Assembly: GCF_002234675.1 (NCBI RefSeq)
Contig: NC_019863.2
Location: 557,109-621,108 of the forward strand
Length of the DNA stretch: 64,000 nucleotides
Direction of reading: 5' to 3'
Origin: Oryzias latipes
Taxonomy: Eukaryota; Chordata; Actinopteri; Beloniformes; Adrianichthyidae
Below are positions 25,301 to 37,800 of this stretch, one piece after another. Positions within the stretch are counted from its first letter, which is position 1. Each line of letters begins with the position of its first letter. A program made the position numbers and the translations under genes. The notes beneath the pieces are model-generated. The model did no database searches. It saw only the letters and a program-made list of their open reading frames with translations, and was not told the origin of the DNA.

Positions 25301-28300
25301 CTCAAGGAAACAAATATTTTGGGGGGGGGGGAAACCTTGCATTTATCAAAAAAAAGGTTTTTGCTCTTGGAGGAGGAGGAGGTGTTTGAGGCGTACCCAA
25401 ATGGACATATTTAACAAGACTGCCATGGAAGCACTGTTATCGCATCAATTTTCTTAACCCGCTGAGTTGCTGGATCCTGTTCCCGCTACTGTTTGCCGAA
25501 GGAGGGATACAGGGGAGGTAGCTTGTTTGCTCGCTATGCGGCTTCCGGGCGGCTGGCCGGTCGCAGCCAGAGCAATTATGAAATAGATCCTGTAGTTTGT
25601 CCGTTTTTATTTTCCTGAACTAACGTGGGTCACAGAGACACAGACATAGAGGCGCAAAGTCGTTTTTGCAGCGGGGGTGGAGCTAATACCGGGAGAGACT
25701 GAATGGTCTCATGAACGTGATTACCGATGCTTTGTAGAACTTTTTACGATAAATAAATGATCTGTGAACATCCTCCGTGTCTTCCATGCATTGGAATGAG
25801 TGAAACGCAGACAGAAATGGGAATGTCTGCTTTAAATCAAAGTCTTGTTCTCATCCGTGTTTTTGAAAAGGCCTTCATGGATGAAGTCTGCTGCCATTGG
25901 CTACTCAAAACCTGTCAAACGCCTCAGACATTCAACGTCAGACCCAAATGCTTTTACTCAGGCATCTGATTGGTCAGTTAATAACTTGAATAACTTGCGA
26001 TAAAGAAAAAAATCTCTTTAAAAAGTATTGAGTAATTACTGTCCATTTCTCCACAGACGTCTATGGGATTTTGGTACTTCCTGTTTGGGAAGGGAGGGGG
26101 TGAAATTTCTATTGTTTTTACAGTGAATGGATCCAAGCAGCTGCTTAAAGTCACGTGACGCGTCAAGACAGGCGGATGTGGTGAACAGAATCCAGTAGTT
26201 TTCCAAAATAAAACTTCCTTCAGTATCAGAACCATCAAAACGGAAATAATCAAAGTTAGTTTATGCCCCTTTTGGTTTTCTGTCTGCAGCCTGGTACCCA
26301 GTGGCCCATGGACCGGTACTGGTTTGGGGGGGGGGTTTGGGGACCACTGAATTAAGAAACGCCTACAATGTTTCCATCACTATAAAATATTGTATAAAAT
26401 TATCCTCAAATATAGAATTCAATGATCATGCTATGGAGAGAAAGGGAAGGCTGATAGGAAAATTCTAATGACCGAGCATTCCACTGGTATTTAAACGCAG
26501 CATTTACGGACGAATTTGTGAGACGTGAAAACAGTCTCGCGGTAGATCCGTGCGTAACTTTGGCTTCGTGTGTGCGTAACAAGGGATTCGTGCGTGTTTT
26601 TTAAAGATGTGTGTAATAGTAGTTTCAAGCTGTTGTAATCTTAATTTGTGTATACGTAAATTGCATTTTGTATTTTTTTCATTTTATATTTTTTTAACTT
26701 CTACACAAAACGTATTATGTGAGTAACAAATCACGCACAAATCCTAATTTACGCACGCACAAAGCAAGAATATGCATACACAAATCCTAATTTACGCACA
26801 AATCAAGAATTACGCACGCACAAATCCGACTGAGTCTAATTTCTCTCCATATCATGCAGTCCATTAAATTCTATATTTGAGGATGATTTTATACAATATT
26901 TTATAGTGATGGAAACATTGTAGGCGTTTCTTAATTCAGTGGTCCCCAAACCCCCCCCAACTCCCTGGTTAAGGATTATATGTATACTTTATTTGGGAAT
27001 TTCTGTCTCCTTGGGGGTCAAAATATCAGCTCCTGTGAGTTTAAAGCCTTTTTTCTTCCAACAAGTTTATTATTTTGGTGATTTGAAGAAACATGCTACA
27101 TCCATGCACATGAAGAGCAGAGTCCATTCCAGCTAAAATTTTACTGATGAAAATGCAATCAGGTACTTGTTTAGCTCAGATTGTAACACCATCAATCCTA
27201 TTTAGACCTTTGAAGAAGTTGTAGCAAAAACTGTTTCAGATATCATTTATTTCAATTAGAAAAACGATTCAAAGGAAGAATTTTCTACCTTTTATTTTGT
27301 CAAACCACTCAATGCTTTAGTTCTCAGGTCAGTTTGTCCATGCTGCAGAGTTTCAATGAATCCAGGGCAAATGGAGTGCACATCAGGGAAATCATGCAGC
27401 ACCGTGTCACTGAACAACTGTCTATAGTATGAAGCAGCCAAGCAGAACCACACACTGTTGTCCAATCAGCCACAGCCATGCTGGACAGAAAAACACAAGA
27501 GAATCCAAGCTACAAACCTGACAACTCATTGAAACATGTGTTCACATTCAAGACAGTAAGAGGGAATGCATGCCACTCAAGCTGTGATAGAGATGATCAG
27601 CAACATCAAGTCAAACCAGATGGTACACTCATTAGTCGTCTGCATTTTTCCTTCAAATGCACAGAAAGGGGCCGATCAGAAATGATCCTAAAAGCAGCTC
27701 AAACAGCATCAGGCGGCATCTCTGCTGCATTTAAGGACGCGCTTGGAAAAAAGCTGTTCAAACAGCAGGGATCATGGCTTAAAGTTTCAAACCAAACGAG
27801 GGATTTTTTCTGCCGACAGCCCAATAAAACTACAAAAATATGCTTTTTGGAAACGTTAAAGTCCCACTGTGATTATCTTCCAATCTACTTTAAAAGTCTT
27901 CCCAGTGGTCTTTTCTGATCATGCGTTTTTTTAGCCAACTTTTTTTTTAAACGGTGCCGTTTTCTGGTTCATTAGAAATTCATCTCCGAGTCGAGGGCTG
28001 GACGTTGGCACAGAGTAAGCCTGCCTTCATTTCCCGTCATCCCTTCCTTTGTTTTACACTCTGTTTATTGGAGCTATCCAGCCTTACAGTTATGAGCCGG
28101 ATACCAGCTGGAACATGGATCGAGTTGTCTACAAGTGGACGGATCGGAATGGAGCAGAGCAGGGAGCTTGTGGCTTGCTGTCGAAGGTCCTACATCACAT
28201 CTACAAGCTTTTTTTAAACTGCAATTTTTGTTTGCATCTGGTTCACAACGATTCGAATAAAGACATCCTCAGAAATGTAATTTTAAGCTCAATTTTCTTT

Positions 28301-31300
28301 ATACATGTCCTCCATTGTGAGAGTATTGCTACGAGAACAAAAACATGAAAACACAATTTTTATAGTAGTAGGTCTTTAAGAATTCTTCCTGTTTCAGTTC
28401 TTAACATGTAAAAACTCATTTTTAAGTATTCTAATGTTTGGAAAGAGTCCAAATCAGACCAATGTGTACATCACTTTTTAGGCTACTTCTGCAGGAAATA
28501 TGGCAGCTAATGCATCAAACTGTCGTCACCCTTTAGTTGTGACGTATTAAAGGGAAATAGTTCAGACTGGAAGAAACAATTGTTCATTTTTTTCTTTTGA
28601 GCTCATAACTTTTCTACGAACGAGACACCAAAACAATCATTTATCTTTTATCTCTCATTGATGCAGAAATGTCTTTCAAGCTTGTGAAAAATATATATTT
28701 TTAGAGTCCCTGGAATCGTAATAGGTTTATCTAAGCGGCAAAACAACAACAACAACACAAAAGGCTAATGAAAAGAAACTGCCCGTTAGAGCGTTGCTGT
28801 TCTTTTACTTGCAGAGCTGCAGCTGTAAATCAGTTTGTGGTCACATATCCAGAAATGTGGCAGCATGTTTCTCCAAAAGCAGCAGAGCAAATGACAGCCA
28901 AAAGCATGACGGTCTGGGATGGGACGGGCGGCTGCTTGCCTTCCACTGAGCACTGGTGTCCCATGAAGTAAGGGGCGCCGCTGTGCATCTGCAGATCCCC
29001 CCTTGGCTCAGGGAAGGGGTACATGGTGGCAGTGGGGGAAAGAAGGGAGCCATGGTGCGTCTTTATATGCACCTTAAGGTAGGATGCAGTGGAGAAACCT
29101 GAGACCAGAGGAACAGAGAATAAAGGCAAATACCGACAAAGTCAAAGCCTTCAGGAAGAAAGGAGAGGCTGGGAATCACTGCCAACATGCTGAACTGAGT
29201 CAGATTTACTGTTGACTACCATTTGAATAAATATCCAGTATTTTATTAATATAAACAGTTGTGTTTAGTCAGGAAAAAACAGTTTCTATATGACTACAGA
29301 CTTCAATTAACCAAAGGTTGAACTTTTTTTTAATACTTATTAAAATTGTTCGTCTTAACTGAATGTTTTTTTTTCTGACAACAACCAATGAGTATTACAT
29401 TGTATTATGCAATAATGATAACTGAATGCATGACATATATTGCAAATCTGCACTGTATTATTTATTTGAACCTTAAAAAGTTTAAAATATCTGCAGCTCA
29501 AACTTAGACACATGAGAGTTCAAGAAGTGCAATACATTAAGACGGAAAAACATTTAATTGAATTGAATTGGAGAAATATGACATTTAGTTAGATAAATAC
29601 GTAAATTTGAGTTGTATAAACAATTATTAAGTTGGATTGACTTAGGAAATTAAGTGGAATAACTTTAACTCAATTACATGTTACCAATTGAATTAATTCA
29701 TTTAAGTTGGAGATACAGTACAGACTAAAAGTTTGGACACACCTTCCCATTTATTTAAATGAGAATGTGTGTCCAAACTTTTAGTCTGAACTGTATATAT
29801 TCCCAAAAGTATTTTGCATCACAATGAAAATAGAAATGAGACAGAAACTCATGCGTTTACTCTCCAAGCAGAAACTCTTTCTTTTGATGATGCAGCCGTG
29901 TTACTTTTTGATGGACGTTTAATCATACGCCGTCATTAATCTCAGACTCCGTCTCACTGAAGTATAGCGCTCTCTTTTTTTCACCATGCGTTTCCATGGT
30001 GACTCCGGAAATCGGCGATCCATTGAGAATGTCTTTATGTAATTGCTGTCCACGTGCATTAACCCAGGGTTACCAAGTCGAGCGTAATTACGCCAACTTA
30101 TATCCGGTCTTTTGGAACCTTTCAGCCAGAGTTCAGGGTTAAAACCAGGGTAGCTTAAACATGCTTCCTGGAATACTCCCCTGGTGTGTACAAACACTGG
30201 CAGCACAGGTGCGCCTTATCTCCCTAACGACACACAGCACTAAGTAGAGAACCCCATGTATTTCTGTGTCAGGAGCGCTAGTTACCACATCCAAACAAAT
30301 GTTCATATCTTCAAACATCTTTCACTAATCAGAAATTGTACTCTTGTGAGAATCACAAGAATTTGGCCTACAATTTGTGAAAGTTTCATGTCTCTAGGTT
30401 CTAATATATTCTCACAATTGCAAGTTAAAAACATGACTTGCCGTAAGAAGCAGCCAAAAGTTTTAATATGGGTGGATATAGGAAAAATAAGGGATCTTAG
30501 TGTCAGTCTAGGGGCTGCAGAGGCAAAAGCATTTGCCCCACAGGTTTGATGGTCACATTTTCCAAAACTAGAGGCATTTTCCTATGTTTTGCTGCAAAAT
30601 TATGAACTCTGCGACAAACAGTGGTTAAGTTACAGCAGTTTGTATGGAAATTTCTAGTCTTAAAAATCCTCTGTCTACAACAGGGGTCTCAAACTCAATT
30701 TGCCTGGGGGCCACTGAAGGGTTTAGCTGAGGGAGGGCCACAACTATAACGCACACACGCAACTAGTGAGTGTCTGAGAGCCAATAAATTTGTATGGAAC
30801 ATGTACTATACTGTTAACTATACTATATTATTAACTGTTTTCTACACAAAATGTACTTATAAAAGTCTCATACAAATAAAATACGTAAATAAAAAAATCA
30901 ATAAGTAAATAAATCAGTAATACATTTCTGTTTATTTATTCTTCTATATCTGCTGTTTTCTGATTTAAATGTCCTTATTAACACAGTTCAGTTAACACTG
31001 TTGAATTCTAACTATTAAAAACTAAAGAAGACTCCAATTCTACAGTTCTGTAAATCCATCAATGGTTCTTCTGAACTCGGCTTCTCTTGTCTACTTCTTA
31101 CTGCTGGACACTTGGCAGCACTTCCTCCACAGCTGAGACCCTCAGTGTGGAGGAAGATGATTGTCATTAAGTCTGGACTGGACTTATTGAAATTGAAGGT
31201 GGAGACGTCAGAGAGGATGTGCTCCCAATTCTGAGTCTGTGTTGCATTTTTTTTTAAGTTTACATTTTAAACCACAGATCAGTAAAGGAGAAACAAAATT

Positions 31301-34300
31301 CAGAAACCATTTTTGGATTTTCTATCTTGTGACTTTTTGAACATTTAAACCCCGGTCACAAGTTATTGTAGAGCAGCCGGTCAGCCACTCCTATATTTTT
31401 ATAAAAAAAACGGATGGAAATTCATGTTGGCAATAATAAATATGTGCAGCCAAGATGAACAATAAGCGTGTTTGAGATCACCCAGGTGGACGCAACGCTG
31501 CACAGATCACCTGGTGTGTGACGGATGTTTCTGCTTTTCCTCCAACATCACCTGTCAATCATCACTAAAATATCAGGAGAAAGGGGCGGGAGACCCCCCC
31601 GCGCCTGGTCTCCCCAACGATCCAGGCACGGCGCTGGTTCATCTCAAACACATCTATCGTTGCATTTTCACATGTCACACGTATTTTCTGAGTGTCTCAG
31701 ACGAAATCGTGTTGTTTTCTCGCACGTGTTTACTTTTAGAGCCCCGTTAGGTGTCACGCATGTACGTGTGGGACATTTTTCTGCTCAGCGACCCGACTCT
31801 CCTGCGGGAGCGGATAGACCCGTTTGGTCGGGGTTGAACGCCGCCGCACACCTAATCGTAACCATAACCCTCCTCCGGGTCCATGCGACCCAGAAACAAG
31901 TTCAGCAACCGCTGCATGGATTTAGAAAATTACGAGCGAATAAATACCTTCTATACCTTCTTCTCAGTGTGTGGTGTTGTTTTTGACTCTCACAGTGAAG
32001 ATGTTGTGCTCTTGGTGTCAAACTTGTTCACCACCCCTGTGCTAGATAGTAGGCGTGTGTATTGGCGAGTCTGGCGATACGATGCCTATCCCAATATTAT
32101 ACCGGAACACATTTTCTTTCTTTTAAATATAACTTAGTAAAAACTCTACCTGAATATCAATACGTCTTCTATTGTAATAAAATTGTCAAATTCAGTTTAT
32201 TTAATGATCACAATGTGAAGCACTGCAACTGCATCTCATATATATGCTGCTTTTACCCATGCAAAGTCATCGTGCTTTTATTTTGGTAACTTAAAATATA
32301 GAAGGGAACAGTCAATCATGTCTGAGTTCCACAATCAAATCTTTTTCAGTATAAATAAATAGAATGAATGTGCCTAAACCAATAAGGTTCTAAAAGTATG
32401 ATTGAGGAAATAATTAAATGTTTATTTTCAACATTAATGTAGCTTCTCCAGAACTTTTAAACGGTTCAGGAGCCTGAACGGTGCTTCAAACATAAAGGGA
32501 AAAAACAAAAAAACACTAATTCTATCCAGAAACAATAAAGTGATGATGATGAGGCAGCATGACAGGATGAAAGAGAAGCTTTAATGTGGCTAAGATGCTT
32601 TATTTCCATGACAGTCTGCTCTGCAGCTCTGTAAACACTTCACCGCTCATCGCCACGGCGATGGCCTCTTTCCAGAGCTTGGACACATCACTCTGATCCA
32701 TCAGGTCTCTGAACTAGAGTCTATTGCTGGGAGGTTAAGCAGAACTTTGGCCCGCTTTGCCGACAGCATTTTGTCTCTGTGCATTAGCCGCTGTGCAGCT
32801 GCAGAGCTTCACTGGTTCTGATCTGAACTACAAAGAACCACAATCCACATTTTTATATGATACTGACAGGAACATGGCACAGAGTATCTGTTCGGTACCA
32901 TCCTGAGTAGAAACTAAGTAGTTCTTGTCTCAGAACAACAGAACAAGCTGCTTCACTGAGATCTTGATGTTTTGTGGTGTAGAGCTGCTCAAAGTGGGCG
33001 GAGCTGCCAACTAGTGGTCAGAGGTTAAAGTGGAAAACAAGAGTCAGACGCCGAAGGACGCTCAGAAATAATTAAAGAAATATGATGACAGCATTTTGAA
33101 TCGATACAAGCATCACCAAATGAACTATCGCAATACATCGCTGAATCGTTTTTTTCTAACACACCTACTAGATAGTCCTGCACTACATCTTTTTTTAGTA
33201 GTTAGGGATAAGGGCGGGAATTTGGACACAGCCAGTGTCTTCTACTTCAGACGTTACTCCTGCTCGATGACATCATCAATGGGTAGGCAACGTTAGTGCA
33301 GAGCTGGTAGCGCTATGAAATAAATAACAACGTTTTTTTAACTTTAAAAAGGTCACGCTAAAGCAAAAAGTCATTATTTACATTTAAATGTAAGCTTCTG
33401 TGCATCAGAGCATACCCGTGTGAGGAAATGCGTTTCTCCTCAGCACAGCGCGACCACGAACCCAGAAAAAAAATAAAACTATTCTGGACAATCCTACCCC
33501 TTCTAAATGCCCCAGCAATGGGAGGGGTAGAGAGAAGCCGTAGGGGTGGGGCAAAATTCAGATTCAGCCCCGGAATCCCTTTAATAGACAGTTTTCAACC
33601 ATGTAAACTTCATACCAAAAAAACTCAAGACTACAAACTGAAAAAAACAGCAGTGACCCAGCAACACTCCTAGATTCTTGTAGCATTGTAGAACCGAATA
33701 GACAGATATATACATCAAAATATGATCATAGCAAAGAGTTTGATTTTTTTTTTAAATGCCCGTCAGAATGAAGTGCCACGGCAGTGTTTTGCCATGGTGT
33801 GCCAAAGCTTACCTTTATTGCAAATGCCACAGTAGTTGTGAGCTCCTTCGCTGTGTTTCTTGAGGTGGTCTGTCATGTAAGCAGCTCGCAGGAACTTCCC
33901 ACAAACTTTACAGGGGATTTTATCCTCGTGGCAAGCAAGGTGTGACCGAAGGCGATCTCTTGTTGCAAAGGACGCATTGCAAATCTGAAACAAAACAAAT
34001 TCTTCAAATGGTTTGAAAATGCTTTACCTGTAAACCACAGAGGTCAAACTTCTAGCGTCTAGGGAGGGGTACCGAGCCCCGGAGCAACATTCTTCAAGAC
34101 CGCAGTATCGTTAAGATCTGACCTCAACGGTTCTGCTATTGGTACTGGAGAAGTGGCTTTTTTTGTGTCCCACAAGATATAAAGGTTATCTGCCATAATT
34201 AACTCACCAAGTCAGTCAATTAATTAGTAATAAATATCTAACGGTTAATATATTTTTGACCTTTTTCAATAAAGTATATTTTGTGAAAACGTGTAGATCA

Positions 34301-34847
34301 GGGGTGCTCATTACATCGATCGTGATCGACCGGTCGATCTTCAAGGACATGAGGGTAGATCGCAGGCCAGAAAAGATAAAAAAATAAAATTAAAAGTACT
34401 TCTTAAAAATCCACCAGCCAATCAAAATCCTCACTGAGAAGTACGGGACTTGATTGACATGTAGATTGGCCAATCGGACATCCTCTGATACATACGTCAC
34501 TGCACATGCGTGTTTAAAAAAAACTCAGCGCAACCTCTCTGTCATCAGAAAGTCGCTTTCAATTTTTTACGTGGCACGCGCTTCGTACGGAGCCAGCAGC
34601 GCCAAAAGCCTCATAATATGCCATGATGCTCCCCGCATTGTACGGTTAACAGAGCGTGACATACGATAGTCGCTGCTTTCTGTCTTTGTAATAAAACGCC
34701 TCATCTGTTAATACAAAAGTATCTTTGTGTAATCTTACTGTGTAGTTTTTAATCATCAGTATATAAACAATAATGTTCAAACAAACATGTAACTAACAAA
34801 CATAACAAACAAACATTTACTTAGAGTATTTAATATATATACAGTAT

Positions 34848-34881
<34 letters not shown>

Positions 34882-37800
34882 CTCACACGCCAAAAAAGTG
34901 TGAGCACCCCTGCACTAAGCTTTAAGCTGAATGTCAAAGAATCAAAGGCAACTCCAAATAATGATCTTAGTAATTTAATTTTATTTAATTTTTCAATTAT
35001 TTTATGTAACTAAAGTAAATAAAAAGTAAATGTAACTTTGCAGCAGTAACAAAAAGCAGAACTTCAAGGCAGTCAGAGCAAAACAGTAAATAAAACTTCT
35101 TAACTATTGATTAGGAACAAATGTGAAATAGCAGTGATTAGAAGCAGCATGAAAACTTCTTAACTAGTGTTACCTACTACACTGCAGTGCTCTCTTCAAA
35201 ACATCTGAAACAGACTAGAGCAGATTTAAGTTTGATGTGCTCTATTTTCAGTCATTGAAAAGTGTAGAAATAAGTGCTAGATGTCACCAGAATGCACCAC
35301 ATTGCAGCATATTAAACTTTTCCCCGGACCTGTGGTGCTTGCTGCGTCCGCCTGCGGCGTCCTTCGCTTGGGTGCCGCGTGCGGCGGCGGGTCGCGCTGT
35401 GCGCGATGTCGGGCCAGTAACTTTCAGAAACTGCTGGCCCTGTGGACCAGTGCAAATTTCTGGGCTATGTCAACCCCTGTTTCACTATTCTCGCTGAAGA
35501 GGAGAGGTCTATGTGGCTATTTGTGTGTGTGGGGGGGGCTGTTGTTCAGAGAGCACGCGGCGCGCGCACACACAGGACAAGACAAGGAAGGGCACACCAG
35601 AACGCTACCAAAGATATGCGATGGCAGAAAGAGCTAAACGTTCCAGAATGCAGCTGCTCTCTGTGTTTCTGTAAAATAACCATCATGTTCTCAGATTGTG
35701 GTGGTGCCTTTAACACCGTCAGAGCCAGTGGCGGTTCTACACTAACTTACTCCCTGGGCGAGTAACCCCACCAGCGCCCCCCCCCCCCCCCCCCCCCCGC
35801 ACACATACAAAATTTGTGTTCCCTGTCTTCTATTTAGCCATTTTACTCAAAAAATGCATGAATGTTCTAGACTCGTATTACAGGGGGGTCAAACTCAGTC
35901 ACACAGGGGCCTAAGTTAAAAACACGCTTTAGGTTTTGGGCCGAAGAAGATAAACATTTACTGAACACACTAAAGCTAAACTTTTAAACCTTTTAAACTG
36001 AACATTTTGAACATAAATATTAATAAAAACAGGAACATTAATCCAGAATAACTCAAGTTAAACCTTAAATAACTTGAAATATTTGTTCTCCATATAAATA
36101 TGTTCTGTCAAAATTATACAAATATGAACATGCTGCAGAACAAAACAAAGAAAGCCTGGAAATATTAATAAGAAATTACATATCAAATAATTCCATTTTT
36201 TTTGCTCTTTCATCATTTTTTAGAGCATTTTTTTTTTAGAGCTAGACTCCTGCTTCATTTTTAGCAATAATTTCTTAATGTGTGACGTCCTGTGTGTGTC
36301 TCTGTGAAACATATCAGAGGGATTAGATCTAAAAAATAAAACTTATTGTGATTAATATGTTTAGGTCTTATAGAACATTAAAGACTAAATCTTAGAACTC
36401 ATCAGTGGGATTACTCCAAAAATATTTGGCATTTCCCTAAATTTGTGCAACACCAACAGCAGAAATCCTCCAAAAAAACTCAATCCTAAAAAAATGGTCT
36501 GATCTAATCCCCCCTCCCCCTCCCCCTCCCCCTCCCCTTCCCTCTGACACACGCGGCTCCGTCTCCATGACGACAGCGCGCAGCTGCGGCCCAGAGTTGA
36601 TTGTCAGATAGAAAAAGACCCCCAATCACCTGTTAGTGTGATTCAGCCAGCCACCGGCGAGCTGCGCTCCCCTCTCGAGTTTTTTGACTTATGTTCTAAA
36701 GACTACCGCAAAGAGGTGTGGCCGCAATCGTCTTGCAGCAGAGGGCGGTGGTCACGTGCGCATCGGGTCTGCTGTGTCGGAGCAAAGAATTGTGGGAAAT
36801 AATCTCCATTGCCTGCTTTTTTCGAAATTGGGTTGAGCACGGATGTTTGTTCTGCCTAATTCATTTTCATGTGCCTGTTTTACGTTGTTTCACTCTGAGG
36901 TATTCTTTTTTTTTTTTTTTTTTTTTTTTTGCACCATAAGTGTGAAGAGCAAATAGGAGGAAGACATTCTTTAGAGTCTGATGTGGCTAAATAAAAGCAT
37001 TAAGTGTCGGCTGCTCAAGCAATTTCAAATTAAAAGCTCCAAGCTTCCTCTTTGAATTTAGTATGTAGCATATTATGTATTACGCCTCAGGAACGGCAAA
37101 TGCCGCCCCCTATGAAGTGCCGCCCTGGGCGACCGCCCACATCGACCATATCAAAAACCGCCACTGGTCAGAGCAGACAGGAGGAAGAGAGCAGCGTGAG
37201 CGCGGAGGGGGCGTGTCTGCAGCTGTGAAGGCCGACCAGAGTCTGTTATGGGATGGAAAGTTTTCTGGAAAGACAGTCAGTGGCGATCTCATAGGGACAC
37301 ATGAACGACCAAAAAGGAGAAGAAAAAACAACAACTTTATCCCCCTAGACTAAGACCACCCATTTCCGCGTAAAGTTAATTAAATTTGCGTCAGGGCGTC
37401 CTCACCATCCTGCTACGATGACACGCTGGGGGGGGGGGGGGGGGGGTTTGCACGCGGAGGGGAAACAACTAACAGGTAGGAGGCGGGGGCGGGGCTTATA
37501 CTCACCACTTGTGATTCCAGACAAACTAACAGCTGCTTCCAAATAAAACATAGTTGTCATCAATAAAATTAAAATAATTTTTTGGGTTTACTAGATTTAA
37601 AGAAAAATAAAAAAAATAAAAAGGAGTCAAAGTGAATCTGTTTCCATCATCTCACTCATCTTAACTCTGGTGTTTGACAGAAAAGTCTATTCAAGGTTGT
37701 GGAAAATGGACAAAACAACAAAGGAAACATCACGCTCATAAAGAATACAAACAATTAAATTAAATAATCAAATAAATATCCTGAGAGCATTTTGAATCAA

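Noticed and set aside
27478-27918. 146-codon plus-strand frame in patz1 intron 4
   Set aside because: Its end enters repeat family A and no similarity or splice signal supports it.
31525-31986. 153-codon plus-strand open frame
   Set aside because: Lies inside a hAT-like element in a GC-rich patch; no domain, no splice context, and two overlapping alternative frames look equally good.
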